Positions 1 through 6,529 of a stretch of 12,266 nucleotides of DNA are shown here, one piece after another (within the stretch, counting starts at the first letter, position 1; the number at the start of each line of letters is the position of its first letter). Origin of the DNA: Cloacimonetes bacterium TCS62 (lineage in GTDB: Bacteria > Cloacimonadota > Cloacimonadia > Cloacimonadales > TCS61). The stretch is from NCBI GenBank assembly GCA_001577185.1, contig LSCM01000019.1, positions 1-12,266 of the forward strand, written 5' to 3'. The notes under the pieces were generated by a model. The model had not been told where the DNA came from, did not search any database, and saw only the letters and a list, made by a program, of their open reading frames with translations. The position numbers were made by a program, and so were the translations under genes.

Positions 1-103
1 AGCCAATAATCATCATCAACCGATGAATTTATTACTATTTTTCTTGAGATTCCAACATGACTGATATGATCACAGAAAAGATAGTACTTTAAATATTTAC
101 TAT

Positions 104-129
104 TGCCCCGTCCTGAAATAGGTTGACAG
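104..129 (+). repeat. Left terminal sequence of the IS remnant
   Basis: The segment starts TGCCCCGTCC and ends GGTTGACAG, about 26 bases, immediately upstream of orfA. The TG start and the CCTGAAATAGGTTGACA core look like terminal inverted repeats of IS3-type elements. The matching right repeat is not present in the window apart from a nine-base partial resemblance at 861-869. Confidence 0.55.
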
Positions 130-151
130 AAACTTAAACTAGGGAGGTTTA

Positions 152-529
152 ATGAGTAAGAAGATTAAGAATTACCGATACAGCCAGAATTTTAAAGATG
201 CTGTATTGCAAGAAGTTAGAAAAGAAGAGATGAGTATAATGTCGATATCCAAGTTATACAATGTATCTTATGTTACTGTATATAACTGGATGAAAGAAAG
301 TTCTATACCAACTCCAACAAGGGAGACGATCTACGTGGATTTAAAAGATCATAAAAGTAGTTTAGACAGGATCTCAGAGTTAGAGAAAAAGATTCAACAG
401 CTAGAGTCAGCATTAAGTGACAAAGTACTTGAAAATTGTGCCTTGCAGTCTATGGTAAATGTTGCTAAGAAGAAATATGGCATCGACTTAAAAAAAAAGA
501 GCGACAACCCTGCATTGAAGAGATTGTGA
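152..529 (+). CDS. Transposase OrfA-like HTH protein of the IS remnant
   Basis: A 125-residue protein. Residues 8-50 form a helix-turn-helix in which SISKLYNVSYVTVYNWMKE reads as the recognition unit that would bind the IS ends. Residues 73-105 are a leucine-rich coiled coil for oligomerisation, followed by a MVNVAKKKYGIDLKKKS segment typical of IS3-family OrfA C-termini. An AGGGAGG ribosome binding site precedes the ATG. In an intact element OrfA is made alone or as an OrfAB fusion by -1 frameshifting near its 3' end, and the A9G run at 490-499 is in the right place for that. OrfA alone lacks the catalytic domain and, in this family, can act as an inhibitor. The reading frame is intact although the partner orfB is broken. 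Confidence 0.8.
   Translation: MSKKIKNYRYSQNFKDAVLQEVRKEEMSIMSISKLYNVSYVTVYNWMKESSIPTPTRETIYVDLKDHKSSLDRISELEKKIQQLESALSDKVLENCALQSMVNVAKKKYGIDLKKKSDNPALKRL
493..499 (+). promoter_or_regulatory. -1 ribosomal frameshift heptamer A AAA AAG
   Basis: In the orfA frame the codons at 494-496 and 497-499 are AAA and AAG, preceded by A493. This is exactly the A AAA AAG slippery heptamer used by IS3-family elements. The -1 frame after it stays open into the transposase tail. I see no obvious strong downstream stimulatory stem-loop in the remaining sequence, and the run could also be fortuitous in such A-rich DNA. Confidence 0.5.
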
Positions 530-894
530 CCTTAAAATACAAAGCTAAATATAAACGGATACCACCTGCAAGACCAACATACAACAGTGATGTCGAAACT
601 GTGCACAAACTTATAGAAGATGAGTTTTATAGAGTCGAGTCGTTCAAATCAAACAAAGATATAATAAACAAAACTCACGCTTATTTAATCTATTTTAACC
701 ATTTTAGAAAAAATAGAAACAGAGAAAATCAAACACCGATGGATATTTTGAGAAAGGAAAAAAAGAAAAACACTTGCCTGAAAAAGCTAAACTTCAGTCC
801 TATCGTCATTGATCAGTATATGAAAAATATTACTGATATTAAAAAGAGTGGATACTTTTACTGTTTACCGCCCACTTTATTATTTACAAAAAAC

Positions 895-941
895 TTGACT
901 TGCAAACAAGAAAAATATTTTTATCCAAAATGGTATAGAAT
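895..941 (+). promoter_or_regulatory. Candidate promoter of the infC operon
   Basis: TTGACT at 895-900 matches a sigma70-type -35 in five of six bases, with a weak TTTTAT 18 bases on. A better -10 is TAGAAT at 936-941 (or TATAGA at 934-939 preceded by TGG as an extended -10), but it has no good -35. The second option would start RNA near 947, just before the structured leader. The exact promoter is not settled. Its location directly after the IS remnant suggests the element ends just upstream of the operon's own control region. Confidence 0.35.
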
Positions 942-946
942 TATAG

Positions 947-1070
947 CAAATGAAGCTTCCCGCTTCTACCTTGCGGTTTCAATTAATGGAATACTTGCAA
1001 GGTTAATATTAATATTGATTAGAAAAAAGTTAATTAACAAAAGCGGGTGGTATATCCACTCGTTTTTTTT
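947..1070 (+). promoter_or_regulatory. Structured infC leader, putative ribosomal-protein attenuator
   Basis: Several helices can be seen. GAAGC 952-956 pairs with GCTTC 962-966 around the loop TTCCC. ACCTTGC 968-974 pairs perfectly with GCAAGGT 997-1003, and inside it GTTTC 976-980 pairs with 989-994 leaving T992 bulged. CCCGCTT 959-965 is perfectly complementary to AAGCGGG 1041-1047, which includes the 5' arm of the terminator hairpin at 1043-1063. The long-range helix and the terminator exclude each other, the layout of a transcription attenuator. In known infC-rpmI-rplT operons L20 binds a leader RNA that mimics its 23S rRNA site and represses the operon. That L20 is the ligand here is inferred from gene content only. 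Confidence 0.55.
1043..1070 (+). terminator. Intrinsic terminator or attenuator before infC
   Basis: GCGGGTGG at 1043-1050 pairs with CCACTCGT at 1056-1063 through eight base pairs (two of them G-U) around the loop TATAT, and is followed by a run of eight T ending at 1070. It stands only nine bases before the infC ribosome binding site, so a simple terminator would switch off the essential genes behind it. Conditional attenuation is therefore the natural reading. It could alternatively end transcription coming from the IS. Confidence 0.7.
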
Positions 1071-1079
1071 GTGTTGAAA

Positions 1080-1094
1080 AAGGAGGATTTTATT
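1080..1094 (+). promoter_or_regulatory. Shine-Dalgarno and ATT start codon of infC
   Basis: The strong AAGGAGGA at 1080-1087 is followed after four T by ATT at 1092-1094, and no ATG, GTG or TTG lies at a usable distance in frame. IF3 discriminates against AUU initiation, so this start gives negative feedback: high IF3 lowers its own translation. This is established for E. coli infC and inferred here. Confidence 0.65.
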
Positions 1095-1706
1095 TCAATA
1101 CGTATTAGACGGGGACAGGCAAAAACTAAGCCAAAACCCCCTAAAGAAAGGATCAATAGACAGATCCAAGCAAAAAAAGTAAGGTTGATCTCTCAAGAAG
1201 GTAAACAAATAGGTATAGTTCCATTATCAAAAGCTCTGCATGCTGCTGGTGAAGCGAGATTGGATTTGGTTGAAGTATCTCCGAATGCTAATCCGCCAGT
1301 TTGTAAAATATTGGATTTTGGTGCCTACTATTACAAGAAAGAACGAAAGATGCGTGAGGCAAGAAAGAAGCAACATATTGTTCAAACTAAGGAAATAAAG
1401 TTTACACCGACTACAGAGGAACATGATCTTAATTTCAAGCTTAATCATGCCATAAAATTTTTAAAGCAGCATAACAAAGTAAAGTTTACAGTAAGGTTTA
1501 GAGGTAGACAATTAGCACACAAAGATTTAGGTTATAACCTTTTAAATACTGTACTGGATTATCTTGATGAGATCATAGAAATCGATAGCAAACCAAAAAG
1601 TGAGGGTAGAACCATTTCTACTATTGTGTCACCAACAAAGGATATCGATAACATTATTGAAGACTTTAATAAAGAGAAAGAAGATGAAAAAATACTGGAG
1701 GAATAA
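1092..1706 (+). CDS. infC: Translation initiation factor IF-3
   Basis: IF3 binds the 30S subunit, keeps it apart from 50S and checks start codon and initiator tRNA. With an ATT start at 1092 the protein has 204 residues: a basic extension of about 20, the N domain from INRQIQAKKVRL, the linker signature KILDFG at 72-77 with a Lys/Arg-rich helix after it, and the C domain with KEIKFTPTTEEHDLNFKL and VKFTVRFRGR. The frame is open upstream to 1047, but that ATG lies inside the terminator hairpin. AAGGAGGA at 1080-1087 sits just before ATT 1092. TTG 1074 lies ahead of this site and has none of its own; ATA 1098 is a second possibility. A rare start codon is the known basis of IF3 autoregulation in other bacteria. 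The stop overlaps the rpmI start by one base, suggesting coupling. Confidence 0.95.
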   Translation: MSIRIRRGQAKTKPKPPKERINRQIQAKKVRLISQEGKQIGIVPLSKALHAAGEARLDLVEVSPNANPPVCKILDFGAYYYKKERKMREARKKQHIVQTKEIKFTPTTEEHDLNFKLNHAIKFLKQHNKVKFTVRFRGRQLAHKDLGYNLLNTVLDYLDEIIEIDSKPKSEGRTISTIVSPTKDIDNIIEDFNKEKEDEKILEE

Positions 1707-1900
1707 TGCCAAAAATCAAAACCAGAAAAGGCGTTAAAAAAAGATTCAAAGTTACTAAAAAAGGAAAACTTAAAAGATCACATGCTTTTAAGGGTCATAT
1801 TTTAACAAAGAAAAGTGCAAAACGTAAAAGAAATTTAAGAAAATCTGAAATAGTAAATAAAGCTGATAAAAAAAGGATGAAAAAGATGATGGGTGTTTGA
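1706..1900 (+). CDS. rpmI: Large subunit ribosomal protein bL35
   Basis: A 64-residue, very basic protein of normal L35 length, starting MPKIKTRKGVKKRFKVTKKG and containing the typical SHAFKGHILTKKSAKRKRNLRK segment. L35 is part of the 50S subunit. Its ATG shares the final A of the infC stop codon (TAATG), and its ribosome binding site GGAGGA lies inside the last infC codons, so translation is probably coupled to infC. This is the usual middle gene of infC-rpmI-rplT operons. Confidence 0.97.
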   Translation: MPKIKTRKGVKKRFKVTKKGKLKRSHAFKGHILTKKSAKRKRNLRKSEIVNKADKKRMKKMMGV

Positions 1901-1927
1901 TCATCTGATAAATAAAGGAGAATAATT

Positions 1928-2281
1928 ATGCCTCGCTCAACAAATAATGTCGCAGCAAAAAAAAGAAGAAAAAAATATCTTAAAGCAGCAAAAGGTTATG
2001 TTGGCGGTAAAAGTAAATTGTATAGAACTGCCAGACAAGCAGTAGAAAAAGGGTGGCAGTATGCTTACCGTGATAGAAGAACTAAAAAACGTGAAATAAG
2101 AAAATTATGGATCACAAGAATTAATGCAGCTGCCAGAATGAACGATACTTCCTATAGTAGATTGATCAGTGGACTCAAAAAAGCTAAGGTTGAAATTAAT
2201 CGCAAAGTTCTAGCTAATCTAGCTTTCCATGATATGGAAGCATTTAAAGTACTTTGTGACCTGGCTAAAAAACAAAAATAA
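1928..2281 (+). CDS. rplT: Large subunit ribosomal protein bL20
   Basis: A 117-residue protein of normal length for L20, an early 23S rRNA assembly protein. The sequence is clear: MPRSTNNVAAKKRRKKYLK, then GYVGGKSKLYRTARQAVEKG, YAYRDRRTKKREIRKLWITR and INAAARMNDTSYSRLI, ending in the globular part with NRKVLANLAFHD. AAAGGAG is placed well before the ATG. In other bacteria L20 represses its own operon by binding the leader RNA, so it is the first candidate for the ligand of the attenuator-like leader upstream of infC. pheS follows after 15 bases. Confidence 0.97.
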   Translation: MPRSTNNVAAKKRRKKYLKAAKGYVGGKSKLYRTARQAVEKGWQYAYRDRRTKKREIRKLWITRINAAARMNDTSYSRLISGLKKAKVEINRKVLANLAFHDMEAFKVLCDLAKKQK

Positions 2282-2296
2282 TTTAAGGTATTTTCT

Positions 2297-3313
2297 GTGA
2301 AAGAAAAACTGAATGAAATTCTTATTGCTGCTAAAGAAGAAATTGGTAAGGTTGAATCTCTACACGAACTTCAGCAAGTTAAGTCTAAATATTTGGGGAA
2401 GAAAAGTGTCTTAAATGGCTTAATGCGAAAGATCGGCACTCTTCCTAAAGCTGAAAGACCTAAGTTCGGTCAAACAGTGAACACAGCAAAAGCAGATATC
2501 TCTAAATTAATTCAGAATAAACAGCAAGATATAAAAACAAAAGAATATGCTGACAAACTAGAATCTGAGTCAATTGATATCTCAATGCCGGGTAGGAGAA
2601 AAGAGGTTGGTAGTTTGCATCCAATAACTAAGGTTATGAGAGAAATTGAAGATATTTTCATTTCTATGGGCTTTGAAATTGCTGAGGGTCCCGATGTAGA
2701 GGACGAAGCACATAATTTTGATGCTTTAAATACTCCCGAAGATCATCCTGCAAGAGATCTCTCTGATACTTTTTATATTGATGACGATGTATTGTTAAGA
2801 ACTCAAACATCTACTGTTCAGATCAGAGTTATGGAAAATCACAAACCTCCGATAAAGATCATTTCACCTGGGAGCTGTTATCGTAATGAAAATGATGCTT
2901 CTCATTCGCCAATGTTTCATCAAGTAGAAGCTTTGGTAGTTGATGAAGGAGTTACTTTTGTAGATTTACGGGATATGCTAAAAATTTTTGTGAAAAAGAT
3001 GTTCGGAGAAAAAATAGATTCCAGAATAAGACCTCATTTCTTTCCATTTACAGAACCAAGTGCGGAAATTGATATTGTCTGTGTGAAATGTTATGGTAAA
3101 GGTTGCAATCTATGTAAAGGAAGCGGATGGTTGGAAATGGGTGGAGCCGGAATGGTTGATCCAAATGTTTTTGACAGACTTGGAATCGATTCAGAAAAAT
3201 TTACAGGTTATGCTTTTGGTTTAGGAATCGATAGAATTGCTATGCTGAAATACAAGATACCTGATATGAGAATGCTATTTGAAAATGATATACGCTTTTT
3301 AAAACAATTTTAA
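2297..3313 (+). CDS. pheS: Phenylalanine--tRNA ligase alpha subunit
   Basis: The catalytic subunit of the (alpha-beta)2 synthetase that attaches Phe to tRNA-Phe. It has 338 residues, the usual length, and starts at GTG with a modest TAAGGT site. Residues 1-90 form the helical arm that holds tRNA. The class II core follows: motif 2 with SPGSCYRNE and Arg196, then SHSPMFHQVEAL, then FFPFTEPSAEID, and motif 3 AFGLGIDRIAML at 306-317 with Arg313 for ATP. Four Cys at 262, 265, 270 and 273 (CxxC-x4-CxxC) make a zinc-ribbon-like knuckle seen in many bacterial PheS. It follows rplT and precedes pheT by ten bases, so it is most likely cotranscribed with both. Confidence 0.97.
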   Translation: MKEKLNEILIAAKEEIGKVESLHELQQVKSKYLGKKSVLNGLMRKIGTLPKAERPKFGQTVNTAKADISKLIQNKQQDIKTKEYADKLESESIDISMPGRRKEVGSLHPITKVMREIEDIFISMGFEIAEGPDVEDEAHNFDALNTPEDHPARDLSDTFYIDDDVLLRTQTSTVQIRVMENHKPPIKIISPGSCYRNENDASHSPMFHQVEALVVDEGVTFVDLRDMLKIFVKKMFGEKIDSRIRPHFFPFTEPSAEIDIVCVKCYGKGCNLCKGSGWLEMGGAGMVDPNVFDRLGIDSEKFTGYAFGLGIDRIAMLKYKIPDMRMLFENDIRFLKQF

Positions 3314-3323
3314 AATATAAATT

Positions 3324-5711
3324 ATGAAAATTAGTTATAACTGGTTAAAAAAATATGTAGATCTAGATCTTAGTCCTGAAGAATTGGAAGATAAAATGAC
3401 CTTTGGTGGTATCGAGGTTGAAGCAATTGAGAAGATCGGAGAAAATCTTGATCAAATAATCATTGGAGAGATCAAAGAAAAATATGATCATCCAAATGCG
3501 GATAAACTTGCTGTTTGTAAGGTAAACGATGGGAAAAATGATCTACAAATTGTATGTGGAGCTCCCAATTGCAAAAGTGGTCAAAAAATAGCTTTAGCAC
3601 CGATCGGGACGATGCTAGGTGATTTCAAAATAAAAAAAGTAAATTTACGTGGGGAAGATTCCTTTGGCATGATATGTTCTGAAAAAGAACTTGGAATTTC
3701 TGAAAATCATGATGGGATCATGGAGTTGCCAGAAGATGCTCCAATTGGTAAAAAACTATCAAATTACTTAGAAGTAAAAGATACTTGCTATGATGTGGAA
3801 ATCACACCAAATCGTCCAGATCTTCTTGGTATGATCGGAGTTGCCAGAGATGTAGCAGCACTTCTGCAAAAACCTCTAAGATTACCAAAAGTTACAATTA
3901 AAGATGGTAAGGAATCAATTAGAACATATCTATCTTTACAAAATGATGCACCAGATCTTTGTACGAGATATACAGCCAGAATGATCAAAGATGTTACTAT
4001 TAAGGAATCACCTGAATGGATGAAAAAACATTTACGTTCAATTGGCTTGCGACCCATAAATAATATAGTGGATATAACAAATTTCGTAATGATGGAATAT
4101 GGTCATCCTCTACATGCATTTGATTACAACGATATTGCAGGGAAAAAAATAATCATGAGAAAAGCGCAGAAAAATGAAAAATTTTCTGCTTTGAATGAAA
4201 AAAAATATACTTTAGAGGAAAGTGATTTAGTAATCGCAGATGAGGATAAACCAATAGCAATTGCTGGTGTAATTGGTGGCGTGAATTCTCATATAACTCC
4301 AAAAACAAATGTTATAGTATTGGAAGCAGCGAACTTTTTGTATTCCTCAATTAGAAATACAAGTAAAAGATTAAATATATCAACAGATTCTTCTTATAGA
4401 TTTGAACGTGATATTGCTGATGAAACGGTAGAAAAAGTTAGTGAAAGGGCAACTCAATTAATTCTACAATTAACTGGCGGAACATTAATTAATGGATTTC
4501 TTGATTCTTATCCTGATCCCAAAGACCCAATTGAGATAGGTTTAAGAAGATCAAGGGTCAAAAAAATTCTTACAATTGATATAAGCTCAGATAAGATAAA
4601 ACAATATTTAGAGACCTTAGGTTTGGAATTATTTAGGGAAGAAGAAGATATTCAAACTTACCGTATTCCTCCATACCGAAAAGATCTCACTCGTGAAATT
4701 GACCTCATTGAAGAGATTATGCGGCTGCATGGCTATAATAATGTAGAAACACATATCAAACCACAGAATATCATGAACAATAAAGAATTTTACTTACGGA
4801 GAAAAGCAAAGGATATGCTTGTGAATTATGGATTCTCTGAAGTAAGAAATTGGAACTTTGCTGATCCTGAGAATCTGGATAAACTTACGATTTCTGAGGA
4901 AGATGAACGAAGGCAAAATGCTAAGCTAAGAAATCCACTTGGTGATAGATTTGCGATAATGCGCTCGATTTTATTACCGGATATTTTAAAAAATGTGATC
5001 TTCAATATAAATCATGGCCAGAAGGATCTCAAACTTTTTGAAATGGCAAAGACTTTTACAAGGAATGGAAAAAAGCTTGCAAAGGAAATTTATCATGTGT
5101 CTGGAATAATGACAGGAATTTTAAATCCTATTTACTGGAAAGAGAAGCAAAATAAGATCGATTTTTTTGATCTAAAAGGTATCGTAGAAGAATTGTTATC
5201 AATCATAGGTGTAAATAATGCAGATTTTAATAATTCTAAGGAGAACTATTATCAACCTGGGATGGGAGCAGATATACTATTTGATGATTTAAAAATTGGT
5301 TCTTTGGGTAAACTGGATCCAAAAATTGCCCAAAAATTTGATATTGAACAAGAAATTTTTGCCTTTGATATCAATTTAGATAAAATTTTCACCCTTGATT
5401 TAAAACTGAAACCTACGTATAGTGAAATTCCTAAATTCCCACCTGTTTTGAGAGACTTATCGTTCTTAGTTGAAAAAAAATTCAATTATGCAGATATTAT
5501 TAATACTATGATTGAAGTTGATCCAGCACTAACTCAGGTAGATCTATTTGATGAATTCACAGGTAAGAATATAAGAGAAGATAAGAGGAGCTTAACCTTT
5601 AGTTTAGTATTTTCTTCGAAGACAAAAACCTTGACGGATGAATATATTCACAATATAATAAATAAAGTAAAAAATAAACTAAAAGAAAAATATCAAATAG
5701 AAATGAGATAG
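3324..5711 (+). CDS. pheT: Phenylalanine--tRNA ligase beta subunit
   Basis: The large, 795-residue subunit that binds tRNA and edits mischarged Tyr-tRNA. Domains run in the usual order: an N-terminal piece (MKISYNWLKKYV), a tRNA-binding OB fold at about 40-150 with HPNADKL from residue 56 and IVCGAPN, the B3/B4 editing domain at about 210-390 (RPINNIVDITNFVMMEYGHP, HAFD), the B5 domain from about 403 to 475 with YRKDLTREIDLIEEIMRLHGY, a catalytic-like fold, and a ferredoxin-like anticodon-binding domain from about 700 (PKFPPVLRDLSF) to the end. It is full length with no break. No strong ribosome binding site is visible before the ATG, so it probably depends on reinitiation from pheS ten bases upstream. 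Confidence 0.97.
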   Translation: MKISYNWLKKYVDLDLSPEELEDKMTFGGIEVEAIEKIGENLDQIIIGEIKEKYDHPNADKLAVCKVNDGKNDLQIVCGAPNCKSGQKIALAPIGTMLGDFKIKKVNLRGEDSFGMICSEKELGISENHDGIMELPEDAPIGKKLSNYLEVKDTCYDVEITPNRPDLLGMIGVARDVAALLQKPLRLPKVTIKDGKESIRTYLSLQNDAPDLCTRYTARMIKDVTIKESPEWMKKHLRSIGLRPINNIVDITNFVMMEYGHPLHAFDYNDIAGKKIIMRKAQKNEKFSALNEKKYTLEESDLVIADEDKPIAIAGVIGGVNSHITPKTNVIVLEAANFLYSSIRNTSKRLNISTDSSYRFERDIADETVEKVSERATQLILQLTGGTLINGFLDSYPDPKDPIEIGLRRSRVKKILTIDISSDKIKQYLETLGLELFREEEDIQTYRIPPYRKDLTREIDLIEEIMRLHGYNNVETHIKPQNIMNNKEFYLRRKAKDMLVNYGFSEVRNWNFADPENLDKLTISEEDERRQNAKLRNPLGDRFAIMRSILLPDILKNVIFNINHGQKDLKLFEMAKTFTRNGKKLAKEIYHVSGIMTGILNPIYWKEKQNKIDFFDLKGIVEELLSIIGVNNADFNNSKENYYQPGMGADILFDDLKIGSLGKLDPKIAQKFDIEQEIFAFDINLDKIFTLDLKLKPTYSEIPKFPPVLRDLSFLVEKKFNYADIINTMIEVDPALTQVDLFDEFTGKNIREDKRSLTFSLVFSSKTKTLTDEYIHNIINKVKNKLKEKYQIEMR

Positions 5712-5733
5712 AGCAAGTTTTGTAGAGGAATTG

Positions 5734-6057
5734 ATGAGTGAAAAATCGATTTTAGATTTAGATAATAGAATTCAAAAGTTAATAAATAATTACACGGCTC
5801 TTAAATCAAAATTTGCTGATTTGCAGATAGAGAATTCTAAACTTCAAAAAGAAAATGAGGAACTTCTTGAGTTTAAAACACAAAATAAAGGAAAACTAGA
5901 GAAGTTGGAAGATCTTTGTGAAACACAGAGACAAAGGATTGAAAAAATAACAGAGGAAAATGAAAAACTTCATGAGCAACTTGATGATTATGATGATAAA
6001 ATGAAAGAAGCTTCATCTAAAATCGATAATATTTTTGATCAGTTGAATGATCTTTGA
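5734..6057 (+). CDS. ZapB-like coiled-coil cell division protein
   Basis: A protein of 107 residues if started at ATG 5734. A TTG three bases earlier is almost touching the AGAGGA site, so the ATG is preferred. Nearly the whole chain is a charged, Lys/Glu-rich heptad-repeat coiled coil (for example IENSKLQKENEELLEF and RIEKITEENEKLHEQLDDY), without membrane segment or signal. It lies six bases before zapA. Small coiled coils just upstream of zapA are common and are often called ZapB-like, after the partner that links ZapA and the Z ring to the nucleoid. Sequence alone shows only the coiled coil; the function rests on position and size. Confidence 0.7.
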   Translation: MSEKSILDLDNRIQKLINNYTALKSKFADLQIENSKLQKENEELLEFKTQNKGKLEKLEDLCETQRQRIEKITEENEKLHEQLDDYDDKMKEASSKIDNIFDQLNDL

Positions 6058-6063
6058 TAAAAT

Positions 6064-6336
6064 ATGCCTTCAATTGAGATAAAGATATTAGGCAGAAAAT
6101 ATTTTTTTAAAAGTGATGATCCTAAAAAATTAAAAAAAACTGCCAAATATCTAGAATCACAATTAGAAGATTTGAATGAAAAATTTAATACAGTAGATCA
6201 AAGTAAATTGTTAGTTCTTTATTCTCTTATGCTAACCGAGAAGTACTTAATTGAAGAAAAGAGCAACAAGGAACTTGAAGACGAATTAGAGCGAATTAAT
6301 AATCTACTGAATGATGTGGAATTGGGAAAAGAATAA
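6064..6336 (+). CDS. zapA: Cell division protein ZapA
   Basis: A 90-residue protein of ZapA type, which binds FtsZ and bundles its filaments at midcell. The N-terminal half has the ZapA beta-hairpin start IEIKILGRKYFFKSDDPKKLKKTAKYL in two parts, with a G-R-x-Y/F motif, followed by a helix with LLVLYSLMLTEKYLIEE and a C-terminal coiled coil for dimer and tetramer formation. No strong ribosome binding site is seen before the ATG, which is six bases after the coiled-coil gene, consistent with coupled translation. Immediately downstream is the 6S RNA, the arrangement known from many bacteria, and this supports the call. Confidence 0.88.
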   Translation: MPSIEIKILGRKYFFKSDDPKKLKKTAKYLESQLEDLNEKFNTVDQSKLLVLYSLMLTEKYLIEEKSNKELEDELERINNLLNDVELGKE

Positions 6337-6337
6337 T

Positions 6338-6503
6338 TCCTGCGGTATTTGTGATATTATTTTGTTCCAGAACCAAGGAAATATAGGGAGTTGAGCCTAT
6401 CGCGGCGCACATGCCGCACATGATGCGGACTTGTAAAGTGATTTTGGTAGACGCCCACTTTAAAAATAGGTTCCGGCGAACTATAATACACGGTACTGCG
6501 GGA
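6338..6503 (+). ncRNA. ssrS: 6S RNA
   Basis: 6S RNA mimics an open promoter and binds the sigma70 RNA polymerase. The stretch folds into a long, bulged rod. 6338-6347 pairs with 6494-6503 in ten consecutive pairs (two G-U). GTG 6351-6353 pairs with CAC 6489-6491, then TATTAT 6355-6360 with ATAATA 6483-6488, leaving A6354 bulged. GTTC 6364-6367 pairs with GAAC 6478-6481, and GAACC 6370-6374 with GGTTC 6469-6473. A large central bubble follows, with a hairpin AAAGTG/CACTTT (6435-6440, 6456-6461) on its 3' side and GC-rich hairpins at the tip (6402-6428). GC content is clearly above that of the neighbours. Length (about 166) and position between zapA and rny are as expected. The ends are estimates, and no terminator follows, so processing from a longer transcript is likely. 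Confidence 0.82.
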
Positions 6504-6529
6504 TATATAAATCTAAAAAAGGGGATTAA

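Larger units (their letters stand above)
104..880 (+). mobile_element. Decayed insertion sequence, IS3-like left part with internal deletion
   Basis: This is an insertion sequence remnant. It begins with a TGCCCCG terminal sequence at 104, followed by an orfA-type HTH protein, an A AAA AAG frameshift heptamer and a short C-terminal piece of a DDE transposase. The part of orfB that would hold the first two catalytic Asp residues is absent, so the element cannot transpose by itself. No convincing inverted copy of the left end is found downstream. The only hint is CTGTTTACC at 861-869, which resembles the inner end CTGTCAACC expected of a right terminal repeat. The right boundary is therefore approximate. 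The orfA and frameshift signal fit the IS3 family, while the C-terminal tail looks closer to IS481-like transposases, so a mosaic origin is possible. Confidence 0.75.
526..1077 (+). pseudogene. C-terminal fragment of DDE transposase (orfB remnant)
   Basis: The open frame begins at GTG 526 but is also open upstream from the frameshift heptamer, so it would be made as an OrfAB-type fusion. Residues 13-36 contain RPTYNSDVETVHKLIEDEF, which resembles the region around the catalytic Glu of IS481/IS3-type transposases. It is followed by a tail with YFNHFRKN and QTPMDIL, as in the end of the integrase core. The N-terminal part of orfB and both catalytic Asp residues are missing, so this is an internal deletion product. 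Resemblance to transposase stops near 870-880. The remaining codons are read-through into the infC leader and should not be considered protein-coding. A fusion of parts from two elements is an alternative to simple deletion. Confidence 0.7.

Noticed and set aside
1..103. Reverse-strand open reading frame upstream of the IS, with residues such as YYLFCDHISHVGISRKIV
   Set aside because: It has no start codon context, is only about 34 codons to the window edge, and matches nothing I recognise. The frame stays open into the IS as well, so openness is not informative.
1009..1037. AT-rich repeats TAATATTAATATT and TTAATTAA in the infC leader
   Set aside because: Simple low-complexity sequence in AT-rich DNA, most likely a linker between the leader helices.
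1047..1091. N-terminal extension of IF3 from ATG 1047
   Set aside because: That start sits in the terminator hairpin and the T run codes for part of the extension. The ribosome binding site lies downstream of it.
3788..4057. Reverse-strand frames inside pheT, rny and folD (for example 3788-4057, 7132-7416, 9010-9201)
   Set aside because: They are antisense shadows of well-conserved genes, without ribosome binding sites or recognisable products.
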